From Bacteroidota bacterium (GTDB taxonomy: Bacteria > Bacteroidota > Ignavibacteria > Tepidaquicellales > Tepidaquicellaceae): a stretch of DNA of 32,521 nt. The stretch is taken from the NCBI GenBank assembly GCA_018266895.1, contig JAFDZQ010000018.1, positions 5,378 through 37,898 on the forward strand. The letters are read 5' to 3'. The notes under the pieces are model-generated. The model saw only the letters and a program-made list of their open reading frames with translations. It searched no databases and was not told the origin of the DNA. Positions within the stretch are counted from its first letter, which is position 1. The number at the start of each line of letters is the position of its first letter. Positions 8,616 through 17,399 of the stretch are shown one piece after another. Position numbers and translations under genes: made by a program.

Positions 8616-10964
8616 ATGAAAAAATTACTTTTCTTATTCTGCTTTGTGTTTTTGTATGCAACAACACAAGCTCAGATAGTACCGATCGCCTCCATTACTC
8701 AGAATAATTCAAACGGCATTCCTATTGATACAGGCGCATTCAAAACAGTTTCAGGTATCGTAACTGTCGCCAATCAGTTCGGAGGACCTTCATATATTCA
8801 GGATAATACAGGCGGTATAGCAGTTTTTTATACTGAATTTTCCACTGCCGTGGATATCGGAGACAGCGTCATTGTTACGGCTAAGCTGAGTCAGTTCAAC
8901 GGACTTACGGAACTCGTTTATTCCACTTTCGGAGGTACACCTTCTTTCTCAGTCATAGATTCCAATAAAAGTTATCAGATATATACAATTACTTTAGCAC
9001 AGTTCAATTCTCAGCAGTGGAACGGTCATGAAGAATGGGAAGGAAGACTGGTAAGAATAAACGGACTCACAATTACCGGAACAGGTACATTTCAGGCAAA
9101 TACAAATTATAATGTAGGTGATCCTACGGGTACAAGTCAGCTCAGAATTGACAACAATACAAATCTTGTCGGAACACTGATCCCGACTGGTACATTCGAC
9201 TGTATTGCAGCAGCGTCTCAGTTTAAAACAACATTGCCTTATAACAGCGGCTATCAGTTCCTGCCGAGATTTACTGCAGATATTATTCAGACAACCGGTC
9301 CGATAATACTTACTCCGCCTTCTGAATCCAATATAAATCCTACAAGCGTTACTCTTACATGGACGACACAGAATGAAGGCGACAGTAAAATTAAATATTT
9401 CAGATCTGATTCTCTTGATCAGCCCGCTGTTTTTACTGATTCATTGTATAATGCTGCTTCAGTTTTAACGCATACTTTTACTATAAATAACCTCTCGCCC
9501 GGAAAAATCTATTACGCACTTGCTTATTCGTCCAACGGTCAGGGCACAAGTATCAGCACGCCGAAATATTTTTCCACACAGTCAGATCCAAGCTCTACGG
9601 GAAAATTTGAAGTGTATTTCAATAAAGCCGTGGATAATTCTTATGCAATGCCCGGTAACAATGCTGCAGGTAACGTTGATTTTAAAGAACGCCTGGGACA
9701 GAGAATTGATTCCGCAAATCATTCCATAGATATTGCAATGTATTCTTTTAATGAAGTCACACAGATCAAGGATAAGCTTATAAATGCTCTGATAAGGGGA
9801 GTTAAGATCAGAATGGTTTATGATCACAGAGACGGAAACATTCAGGCGCTTGTACAGGATCTTATAAATGCAGGTATCAGAGTCCAGCAAAGACCTGTAG
9901 GCACGAACATAATGCATAATAAATTTTTTATATTTGATGCAAGGGACAATTCATCTTATTCAGATGACTGGGTATGGGGAGGTTCTGCTAATATAACCAA
10001 TGCGCAGTTTTATGATGATGCTCAGAATGTAATCATCATTCAGGATCAGGCTCTGTGCAATACTTATACACGTGAGTTTGAAGAAATGTGGGGCTCGCAT
10101 AATAATATAAATAATCCGTCTAACGCAAAATTCGGCGCTGCCAAACTCGATAATACTCCTCACTTGTTCAATATTAAAGGAAGAAAGGTTGAATGTTATT
10201 TTTCACCTTCGGATAATCCTTCCACTCAGATAGAAAATATGATCGGAAACAACACAAATAAATCAATTTATTTCTGCGCTTACGCTTTTACCAGATTTCA
10301 GATTGCAAATAAAATGAAAACACAGTTTCAGCCGCCGAATAAATATGTAAGAGGAGTTTTTGACGACGGCAACGGAACTGACCCGTCAAGCGTTTATCCT
10401 GAAATGAAAGGAATCGGCGGATCAACTCCGTGGAATCCTCCTGCTCCGGTATATCTTGACGGACAATCCGGTCTTCTGCACACTAAATATATACTTATTG
10501 ATTCTGATCTGCCTTCAAGTAACCCGATCGTAGAAACGGGATCATATAATTATTCCACAGCTGCTACTACGGGTAATGATGAGAATTTACTGTTGATATA
10601 TGATTCACTTGTAGCAAATCAGTACCTGCAGGACTTTGCAAAAAGATATTCGCTTGCCGGAGGCACCATAAAAGTGGAAATGATCTCAACTGTCATTCCC
10701 GATAATTTTATTTTAAGCCAGAATTATCCGAATCCTTTTAATCCGAGGACTGACATTAATTATGAATTGCCTTCTGCAAAGTTAGTTAAACTGACTGTGT
10801 ATAATGTTTTAGGAAAAGAAATGGCCGAATTAGTAAACGAAAGACAAAGCCCCGGGAAATACAAAGTGTCATTTGACGCTTCAAACCTGACGAGCGGAGT
10901 TTACTTTTACACTTTATCCACCGATAATTTTACCCAAACCAGAAGAATGATTCTTCTGAAATAA
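8616..10964 (+). CDS. Secreted phospholipase D-like (putative nuclease) with OB, FN3 and T9SS sorting domains
   Basis: The 782-residue protein has a signal peptide ending T-T-Q-A-Q (about residue 20). Residues about 40-205 resemble an OB-fold (G-G-P-S-Y-I-Q-D-N-T-G-G-I-A-V-F and later I-G-D-S-V-I-V-T-A-K-L). Residues about 230-320 are an FN3 domain, and about 330-680 a phospholipase D-like domain with both H-x-K-x4-D motifs: His434/Lys436/Asp441 and His622/Lys624/Asp629, followed by G-S-A-N and G-S-Y-N. The enzyme class makes or breaks phosphodiester bonds through a covalent histidine intermediate; members with OB domains are often nucleases, so DNA or RNA is a likely substrate, though lipid is possible. 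Residues from about 700 (S-Q-N-Y-P-N-P-F-N-P) form a type A T9SS sorting domain, predicting export to the surface. It is the last gene before a strong terminator. Confidence 0.88.
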   Translation: MKKLLFLFCFVFLYATTQAQIVPIASITQNNSNGIPIDTGAFKTVSGIVTVANQFGGPSYIQDNTGGIAVFYTEFSTAVDIGDSVIVTAKLSQFNGLTELVYSTFGGTPSFSVIDSNKSYQIYTITLAQFNSQQWNGHEEWEGRLVRINGLTITGTGTFQANTNYNVGDPTGTSQLRIDNNTNLVGTLIPTGTFDCIAAASQFKTTLPYNSGYQFLPRFTADIIQTTGPIILTPPSESNINPTSVTLTWTTQNEGDSKIKYFRSDSLDQPAVFTDSLYNAASVLTHTFTINNLSPGKIYYALAYSSNGQGTSISTPKYFSTQSDPSSTGKFEVYFNKAVDNSYAMPGNNAAGNVDFKERLGQRIDSANHSIDIAMYSFNEVTQIKDKLINALIRGVKIRMVYDHRDGNIQALVQDLINAGIRVQQRPVGTNIMHNKFFIFDARDNSSYSDDWVWGGSANITNAQFYDDAQNVIIIQDQALCNTYTREFEEMWGSHNNINNPSNAKFGAAKLDNTPHLFNIKGRKVECYFSPSDNPSTQIENMIGNNTNKSIYFCAYAFTRFQIANKMKTQFQPPNKYVRGVFDDGNGTDPSSVYPEMKGIGGSTPWNPPAPVYLDGQSGLLHTKYILIDSDLPSSNPIVETGSYNYSTAATTGNDENLLLIYDSLVANQYLQDFAKRYSLAGGTIKVEMISTVIPDNFILSQNYPNPFNPRTDINYELPSAKLVKLTVYNVLGKEMAELVNERQSPGKYKVSFDASNLTSGVYFYTLSTDNFTQTRRMILLK

Positions 10965-10988
10965 AATTGATCTGAATTGCATTTATAA

Positions 10989-11022
10989 AAAACCCCTGGT
11001 AATCTTGTCAGGGGTTTTTTTT
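10989..11022 (+). terminator. Rho-independent terminator of the six-gene unit
   Basis: A 10-bp stem, AAAACCCCTG at 10989-10998 with CAGGGGTTTT at 11009-11018, is followed by a run of eight T residues at 11015-11022. It lies 24 bases after the phospholipase D-like gene and closes the transcription unit that starts near 400. Confidence 0.92.
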
Positions 11023-11192
11023 ATCCGAAATTTAAATCCATTCTGATTTTACCCAATTGAAAATTTCTAAATTCTCGGCTAAGCTTTTTTTTATTTTAGA
11101 CATATGAGGTTTAATTTAAAGCATTCTTTTATATTATTATTGCTCGGAGAATATAATATTTATATATTGATAAAAGTAATTTTACATTTTTC

Positions 11193-11197
11193 AGGAG
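11193..11197 (+). promoter_or_regulatory. Shine-Dalgarno site fixing the rmuC TTG start
   Basis: AGGAG at 11193-11197 lies 6 bases before the TTG at 11204. Most genes in this window lack a recognisable site, so this one is informative and supports the non-ATG start of rmuC. Confidence 0.7.
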
Positions 11198-11203
11198 AGT
11201 AAG

Positions 11204-12493
11204 TTGGAAATAGCATTTCTGGTTTTACTGGTCATTATACTCGTATTCGTTTTTGTGATTTTTCTCAGAACATTTAATAATAATTTAATTAATCAGTTAG
11301 CGGAATCAGATAAAAAAGTAGTTTTGCTTGAAAACCTGATCAGAACGGAGTTTACTCAAAACAGATCTGAAATGAGTAATAATTTTAAGGATCTGAGACT
11401 TGAAATTAATCAGAACATTGGAAAATTCGGCGAAACCCTTAACAGCAGTATCTCTTATATTTCCACACAGCAGAAAAACCAGCTCGATTCATTTTCCAAT
11501 CAGCTTTTTAACCTCACAAAAACAAATGAAGACAAATTCATTGTAATCACAGATACTCTCGAAAACAGACTGAAATCCCTTCAGGAAGACAATAATCTCA
11601 AGCTGGAGAAAATGAGAGAAACTGTCGATGAAAAGCTTCATCTGACACTGGAAAAACGCCTCGGAGAATCATTCAAAATTGTAAGTGAGCGCCTTGAGCT
11701 TGTTCATAAAGGACTGGGTGAAATGCAGAATCTTGCTGCCGGAGTCGGTGATATTAAAAAAGTGCTTTCAAATGTAAAGACTAAGGGAGTTCTGGGTGAA
11801 TATCAGCTTGGGAATATTCTGGATCAGCTTCTGACACCCGAACAGTATTCCAGAAATGTCAAAACAAAACCCGGGAGTGATCAGATGGTTGAGTTTGCGG
11901 TAAAACTTCCCGGCAGAGATAAAAACCTGAAAGAGCTGTGGCTGCCGATAGATTCTAAATTCCCTACTGAAGATTACCAGATGTTACTTGACGCTTTTGA
12001 AAGCGGTAATGCAGAGGCAGTTATTGAATCCAAAAAAATACTTGTAAAAAAAATAAAAGACAGCGCTAAATCCATCAGTGAAAAATATATTGATCCACCG
12101 AATACTACGGATTTCGGAATTCTTTTTCTGCCTTTTGAAGGATTGTTTGCCGAAGTAATTAATAATCCCGGATTGTTTGAAACAGTTCAGCGTGAATATA
12201 AGATTGTCATAACAGGACCTACTACTTTGTCCGCTCTGCTTAACAGCCTGCAAATGGGATTCAAAACTCTGGCTATAGAAAAAAGATCAGGCGAAGTATG
12301 GGAGTTATTAAGTTCCGTTAAAACCGAATTCGGTAATTTTGCTCTGATTCTCGACAATACTAAAAAGAAACTTGAACAGGCGACTGAAAGCATCGATAAA
12401 GCAAGCGTCAGGAGCAGAGCCATTGAAAGAAGACTAAAAAATGTACAGGAACTTCCTTCTGCTGAAAACGCATCTGGATTAATTGAAAGCTGA
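11204..12493 (+). CDS. rmuC: DNA recombination protein RmuC
   Basis: The 429-residue protein has an N-terminal membrane anchor (residues about 2-22, almost all aliphatic or aromatic), a long coiled-coil region (about 25-185), and the RmuC domain (about 190-400), recognisable from G-V-L-G-E-Y-Q-L-G-N-I-L, the L-P-I-D-S-K-F-P motif and F-G-I-L-F-L-P-F-E-G-L-F-A-E-V. RmuC is a poorly understood predicted nuclease-fold protein that limits inversion at short inverted repeats in E. coli. The length is typical. The start is TTG, supported by an AGGAG site. It stands after a terminator, so it has its own promoter, and pdxH follows 77 bases later on the same strand, possibly co-transcribed. Confidence 0.95.
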   Translation: MEIAFLVLLVIILVFVFVIFLRTFNNNLINQLAESDKKVVLLENLIRTEFTQNRSEMSNNFKDLRLEINQNIGKFGETLNSSISYISTQQKNQLDSFSNQLFNLTKTNEDKFIVITDTLENRLKSLQEDNNLKLEKMRETVDEKLHLTLEKRLGESFKIVSERLELVHKGLGEMQNLAAGVGDIKKVLSNVKTKGVLGEYQLGNILDQLLTPEQYSRNVKTKPGSDQMVEFAVKLPGRDKNLKELWLPIDSKFPTEDYQMLLDAFESGNAEAVIESKKILVKKIKDSAKSISEKYIDPPNTTDFGILFLPFEGLFAEVINNPGLFETVQREYKIVITGPTTLSALLNSLQMGFKTLAIEKRSGEVWELLSSVKTEFGNFALILDNTKKKLEQATESIDKASVRSRAIERRLKNVQELPSAENASGLIES

Positions 12494-12570
12494 TTTTACT
12501 TTATCTTGTTTTTAATGAAACAATATTGATACAGTAACTGTACTAATTTTTAATAAAGAATTAATTTAAT

Positions 12571-13248
12571 ATGTTTCCTAAATATCCTCTGAGAATAGTT
12601 TTACATTTTTTTAAATTAAAAATACAGGAGATTGTCAGTCCGGGTAAATTCATATCTGAGGAAAACATCTGTCCGGATCCGTTTAAGCAGTTTGATATTT
12701 GGTACAAAGAAGCAGCCCGGTCCGGGAAGTCTTTTTATGATGCAATGACTTTGTCAACTGCTGACAAGGACGGAAAACCTTCGGCAAGAATGGTTCTTTT
12801 AAAAGCTTTTGACCATAACGGATTTGTATTCTTCAGTAATTCCAACAGCAGGAAAGGTAAAGAATTAAAAGAAAATCCGTTTGCTTCGCTTACTTTTTTC
12901 TGGAATAAACCGGGCAAACAGGTGCGGATTGAAGGGAAGATAGAAGTTATACCGGATGCTGATTCGGACGAATATTTTTCTACAAGGCCTGAACTCAGCC
13001 GTCTCGGTGCATGGGCTTCAGCGCAAAGCAGCGTTATTCCTGACAGGAAATATTTTTTAGATAAAGTTGAAGAACTGAAAAATTCATACAGGGGCAAAGA
13101 TATTCCCAGACCGTCTTACTGGATCGGATACCGTTTAGTTCCTGATAAAATTGAATTCTGGCAAAACAGAACTAACAGACTTCACGACAGGTTTTTATTT
13201 GCCAGACAGCCCGGTGACAAATGGAATTATGTCAGACTTTCACCGTAA
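12571..13248 (+). CDS. pdxH: Pyridoxamine 5'-phosphate oxidase
   Basis: The product oxidises pyridoxine or pyridoxamine 5'-phosphate to pyridoxal 5'-phosphate using FMN and oxygen. The 225 residues show the family blocks in order: A-M-T-L-S-T-A-D followed by P-S-A-R-M-V-L-L-K, F-F-S-N-S-N-S-R-K-G-K-E-L, the Q-V-R-I-E-G FMN-binding block, S-R-L-G-A-W-A-S-A-Q-S-S-V-I, P-S-Y-W-I-G-Y-R-L-V-P, I-E-F-W-Q, R-L-H-D-R and the terminal W-x-x-x-R-L-S-P. The basic N-terminal 35 residues before the conserved D-P-F are variable in the family; the ATG at 12571 is the only good start. Requirement for oxygen implies at least oxygen-tolerant metabolism, though the salvage role alone does not prove an aerobic lifestyle. 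Confidence 0.96.
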   Translation: MFPKYPLRIVLHFFKLKIQEIVSPGKFISEENICPDPFKQFDIWYKEAARSGKSFYDAMTLSTADKDGKPSARMVLLKAFDHNGFVFFSNSNSRKGKELKENPFASLTFFWNKPGKQVRIEGKIEVIPDADSDEYFSTRPELSRLGAWASAQSSVIPDRKYFLDKVEELKNSYRGKDIPRPSYWIGYRLVPDKIEFWQNRTNRLHDRFLFARQPGDKWNYVRLSP

Positions 13249-13445
13249 GAAAATTTTTCTGGAATTTATTTATAAAGTTTATATGTGTAAATAATTTTTA
13301 AAAGTAAATAATCCTATTCACGTTCTGACAATCGGTAATTATACTGTTAAAGGATATTTCTGATTTTATTTACAGAAGTCTGAACGAATTTATACATGAC
13401 AATGTTCTAAAAATTAAATAATTAGTATAATTTACAACACATATC

Positions 13446-16400
13446 ATGAAAATCAAAAACTTTCCGTTACTGATATTTATTTTAATGCTTGTTTGTACAT
13501 TTATCTTTCCGGATTTATCTCACGGTCAGTTCGGACAAAATAAAGTGCAGTACAAGGAGTTTAAATGGAAATACATTCAAAGCAAGCATTTCGATATATA
13601 CTTCAGTCAGGGAGGAGAAAAATTAGCTCAGTTTACGGCAAATGTTGCCGAAAATTCCCTGAAAAATCTTACAGAAAATCTTGATTATAACATCGTTAAC
13701 AGAATTCCTGTGATTGTATATAATTCTCACAATGACTTTCAGCAGAATAATGTGATTGATGAATATCTTCCTGAAGGAGTAGGCGGAGTAACAGAACTTT
13801 TTAAAAACAGGGTTAATGTTCCTTTTGAAGGGGATTATGAAAAGTTCAGACATGTGATTCATCACGAACTGCTGCATGCATTTATGAATGAAATGTTTTA
13901 CGGCGGCTCTGTACAGAATATTATTTCAAGAAATATCACACTCTCATTTCCGCTATGGTTCTCCGAAGGAATGGCGGAAGTACAGAGTTTATACGGACTG
14001 AACAAGGAGACGGACATGTTTATGAGAGACGCTTCAATTAATAACTATGTTCCCCCTCTTGAAAACATCGGAGGATATTTTGCTTACCGCGGGGGTCAGA
14101 GCTTCTTTGCTTTTCTTGCCGATACTTATGGTGAAGATAAACTGGGACTGCTTATGAATAACATTAAAACTTTCGGAGATGTCGATCAGGGTTTTAAGGA
14201 AACATTTAAAACTGATATTGAAAAGCTGGATGAAAAATGGCAGAAATATCTTAAAAAAACTTACTGGCCAGATTTAAAGATCAGAGAAGATGTAAAGGAT
14301 TTTTCAAAACAGCTTACGGATCATGAAAAAGACGGCGGTTATTACAATGTTGCTCCTGCAATATCTCCGGATGGAAGTAAATTCGCATTTATTTCAAATA
14401 AGGATGATTTGTTTGATGTCTTTATTGCTAATACAAAAAACGGAAAGATCATTAAGAAACTGATCGCAGGAAATAATTCGACTGATTTTGAAGAACTTCA
14501 TATTTTAACTCCTTCTCTCACATGGTCTCCGGATGGAAGGAAACTTGCGATCACAGCCAAAGCTGGTGACAGAGATGTAATATACATTGTAGATGTGAAC
14601 AGTGAAGATAAATCAATTCTTCCTTTAAATTTTAACACTATTTATTATGTCAGCTGGTCTCCTGTCGATGATAATATTGCTTTCATAGGCGCAAACGGAG
14701 ACAGATCAAATCTTTATGTTTATAACCTGAAAAAGAAAAAGCTTGAAACTCTCACAGATGATATTTTTTCAGACGCTAATCCCAGCTGGTCACCTGACGG
14801 GAAAAAGATTTTTTTTACATCCGACAGATCAGGTTATACTGATCCTGCGACAATTCCTGCCGATCTGAAAATGTGGAATTATGATTATTCAAATACCGAC
14901 TTTTACAGTATTGATCTGCAGACAAGAAAAATAGAAAGGCTGAGCGACCTGAAGTATTCAAAAGAAAGTTACGCCCAGTCAAGCTCTGACGGAAAGAAGT
15001 TAATTTATTTATCTGATAAGAACGGCATAACAAATATTTATCTCAGGGAAATTGATTCTTCAGGAAATTTTACTGAAAGACCAATTACAAATGCATTAAA
15101 TCCAATAGATCAGTTGTCTTTATCCAAAGACGGTCAAAAATTACTGTTTGTTTCCCTGAATAAAGGAGGTTATGATATTTTTTCAATGGACAATCCTCTG
15201 AAAAGGGATATTGGTCTGAAAGAACTTGAGCTAACTGACTATCAGAAAAAAAGCCGGGAATATGATCTGAAATTCGGCAGGAAGTTATTTTCCGCAGATG
15301 AATCAGTGCCGCTTTTAACAGACAGTTTGAAAACTGCATTAAGAAATAATGCGCTCTCTGATTTATCCGACACACTGACAAATAATTCCGAAAAGAATTT
15401 TGCTGACAGCAGCGGTAATTCAGCTTTCAAAGATTCATTGAATTCTGATTTATCTTTACCGGATTCCGGAAATATGGTTTCTGAATCTAATGTAAATAAA
15501 GAAACTGATTCATCAAAATATTACGGTGAAGATGTTAAAATCAGTTTTGAAACTCCTGAAATAAAAAGACCGGGGATTGATGATTCTTCTTACGCTGACA
15601 ATGTGAATTTCAAAGTTACTGACAATCAGAACTCTGACGGATCTTATAAAATAAAAAATTATAAGATTAAGTTTTCGCCTGATCTTGTATATGGAAATGC
15701 CAACTACGCTTCATTTTACGGCGTGCAGGGAGTTGCTCAGGTCGTTTTAAGCGATATGCTGGGTAATCACAGAATTTATATCCAGACTTCGTTGGTAATT
15801 GACCTGAAGAACAGTGATTATGCAGTTGCTTATTATTACCTTCCGAAAAGAATTGATTACGGATTTCAGCTTTATCATACTGCAAGATTTTTAAATTACG
15901 GAAGCATATTCAATAATTATCTTTTCAGATACAGAACTTTCGGCGGAAGTGTGTCTGCTTCATATCCCATATCAAGATTTAAAAGAATCGAAAGTAATTT
16001 ATCCGTTGAGCATATTTCACGGGAAAATCTGGATGTAGCATCAGAACCAATAAACACTAAAACACTAATCGTACCTTCGGCCAGTCTTGTTCACGACAAT
16101 ACGGTATTCGGATATACGGCTCCTGTATCGGGTACAAGATATAATTTCACTTTATTCGGTTCTCCTAAATTAGGTTCCGATGGAATTGGTTTCGGTTCTT
16201 TGCTGGGAGATTTCCGGCATTACATTAAGCTGGGAGAAGATTACTCTTTTGCAGCCCGATTGTCAGGCGGCGCGAGTTTCGGTCCGAATCCGCAGAGATT
16301 TTTCATAGGCGGAACTGAAAACTGGATCAACAGAGAGTTTGAGAATTATTCACTGCCTGTTTCCAACATAGAAGAATATGCATTTTCTTCACCTGGATTG

Positions 16401-16760
16401 CCGCTGAGAGGATTTAATTATGACAGAATGTCAGGATCCAAATATTCAATTCTGAATCTTGAATTGAGATTTCCGTTATTAAAATATCTTATCTTCGGAG
16501 CTTTGCCACTGGGATTTGCAAATATAGAAGGAGTGGCATTTGTTGATGCAGGTTCAGCATGGTCGGATACTAAATCTTTAAAATTAATATCCAGGGACTC
16601 GAACGGGAAAGTAAAAACAAATGATCTGCTGCTCGGAACCGGCCTTGGAGCACGGGCTAATCTGTTTGGTTTTCCTGTGATGTTTGACCTTGCCTGGAGT
16701 TATGATCTCAATAAATTTTCCAGTCCTAAATATTATATTTCTTTCGGATATGATTTCTGA
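13446..16760 (+). CDS. Metalloprotease / beta-propeller / BamA-like barrel fusion protein
   Basis: A 1104-residue protein with a signal peptide (residues about 1-28). Residues about 35-280 form a gluzincin (peptidase MA-like) domain: H140-E141-L-L-H144 is the zinc motif, and W-F-S-E-G-M-A-E at 171-178 supplies the third ligand (E174 likely). Residues about 290-600 carry TolB/PD40 propeller blades with repeated W-S-P-D-G-R/K-K motifs. About 614-735 is a Ser/Asp/Asn-rich linker. From about 735 to the C-terminal F-G-Y-D-F is an aromatic-rich beta barrel resembling the Omp85/BamA surface-antigen barrel. It is therefore likely an outer-membrane protein with periplasmic or surface protease and propeller. 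Substrate is unknown. No POTRA repeats are seen. It lies alone between pdxH and a bidirectional terminator. Confidence 0.87.
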   Translation: MKIKNFPLLIFILMLVCTFIFPDLSHGQFGQNKVQYKEFKWKYIQSKHFDIYFSQGGEKLAQFTANVAENSLKNLTENLDYNIVNRIPVIVYNSHNDFQQNNVIDEYLPEGVGGVTELFKNRVNVPFEGDYEKFRHVIHHELLHAFMNEMFYGGSVQNIISRNITLSFPLWFSEGMAEVQSLYGLNKETDMFMRDASINNYVPPLENIGGYFAYRGGQSFFAFLADTYGEDKLGLLMNNIKTFGDVDQGFKETFKTDIEKLDEKWQKYLKKTYWPDLKIREDVKDFSKQLTDHEKDGGYYNVAPAISPDGSKFAFISNKDDLFDVFIANTKNGKIIKKLIAGNNSTDFEELHILTPSLTWSPDGRKLAITAKAGDRDVIYIVDVNSEDKSILPLNFNTIYYVSWSPVDDNIAFIGANGDRSNLYVYNLKKKKLETLTDDIFSDANPSWSPDGKKIFFTSDRSGYTDPATIPADLKMWNYDYSNTDFYSIDLQTRKIERLSDLKYSKESYAQSSSDGKKLIYLSDKNGITNIYLREIDSSGNFTERPITNALNPIDQLSLSKDGQKLLFVSLNKGGYDIFSMDNPLKRDIGLKELELTDYQKKSREYDLKFGRKLFSADESVPLLTDSLKTALRNNALSDLSDTLTNNSEKNFADSSGNSAFKDSLNSDLSLPDSGNMVSESNVNKETDSSKYYGEDVKISFETPEIKRPGIDDSSYADNVNFKVTDNQNSDGSYKIKNYKIKFSPDLVYGNANYASFYGVQGVAQVVLSDMLGNHRIYIQTSLVIDLKNSDYAVAYYYLPKRIDYGFQLYHTARFLNYGSIFNNYLFRYRTFGGSVSASYPISRFKRIESNLSVEHISRENLDVASEPINTKTLIVPSASLVHDNTVFGYTAPVSGTRYNFTLFGSPKLGSDGIGFGSLLGDFRHYIKLGEDYSFAARLSGGASFGPNPQRFFIGGTENWINREFENYSLPVSNIEEYAFSSPGLPLRGFNYDRMSGSKYSILNLELRFPLLKYLIFGALPLGFANIEGVAFVDAGSAWSDTKSLKLISRDSNGKVKTNDLLLGTGLGARANLFGFPVMFDLAWSYDLNKFSSPKYYISFGYDF

Positions 16761-16779
16761 TTTTTAAAAACAACAATAA

Positions 16780-16812
16780 AAAAACCCGTAAAAAATAATT
16801 TTACGGGTTTTT
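16780..16812. terminator. Bidirectional rho-independent terminator
   Basis: An 11-bp stem, AAAAACCCGTA at 16780-16790 with TACGGGTTTTT at 16802-16812, is preceded by an A run and followed by a T run, so it can work for both converging units: the protease-barrel gene (plus) and rplI (minus). Confidence 0.9.
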
Positions 16813-16843
16813 TAAATCCAAATAACAGGATTGCAGAATTTCA

Positions 16844-17335
16844 TTAATTTTCAGCCGGAATACTTTCGGCATCAACTGTCTCTTCTGAATTCTCCTGAAC
16901 AACATTAACCTTTATTATTGAAACTACGGAATGAGGGAGCTTTACTTCCACTTCATGTTCTCCGAGAGATTTTATAGGTTCTTTTATTATAATTTTCTTT
17001 TTCTCTATGTTTTCAAAACCTTTAGAAACCAATGCATCGTAAATCATCTGAGAAGTAACAGAACCGAATACTCTGTCATCTTCACCTGTTTTGACGTGAA
17101 CTGTAATAACATTCTTTGACATTTCACCTGCTAATTTCTTTGCCTCTTCTGTGAGCTTCAGTACTTTTCTGCTTTTCTGCTTTTTAATTTCTTCAAATGA
17201 AATCAGATTAGACTTACTTGCAGCTGAAACTATTCCCTTTGGAATGAGAAAATTTCTTGCGTAACCGCTTTTAACTTCTACAATCTGCCCTTCTTCTCCA
17301 AGCAAATCATAATCTTTTTTTAAAATCACTTTCAT
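16844..17335 (-). CDS. rplI: 50S ribosomal protein L9
   Basis: The 163-residue product starts M-K-V-I-L-K-K-D-Y-D-L-L-G-E-E-G, followed by V-K-S-G-Y-A-R-N-F-L-I-P-K-G, the diagnostic N-terminal rRNA-binding block of L9. A central charged helix (residues about 40-75) and the C-terminal domain with G-S-V-T-S-Q-M-I and S-L-G-E-H-E-V-E-V-K-L-P-H follow. About 15 acidic residues extend past the usual end of about 148. It is the last gene of the rpsF-ssb-rplI run, 64 bases after ssb, and ends at the bidirectional terminator. Confidence 0.97.
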   Translation of the reverse strand: MKVILKKDYDLLGEEGQIVEVKSGYARNFLIPKGIVSAASKSNLISFEEIKKQKSRKVLKLTEEAKKLAGEMSKNVITVHVKTGEDDRVFGSVTSQMIYDALVSKGFENIEKKKIIIKEPIKSLGEHEVEVKLPHSVVSIIKVNVVQENSEETVDAESIPAEN

Positions 17336-17399
17336 TACAAATGTGTATTATATTTTTTATTTTAAAATGGTAAAACAATTACCGGCAAATCAAATATTT

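Noticed and set aside
12735-13097. A 120-codon minus-strand open frame inside pdxH
   Set aside because: Complementary to a fully conserved PdxH coding sequence; no independent evidence.
13426-13431. TATAAT upstream of the protease-barrel gene as a promoter -10 element
   Set aside because: No acceptable -35 at 16-18 bases and the whole region is AT-rich, so chance occurrence is likely. The same applies to TATAAT at 11152-11157 before rmuC.
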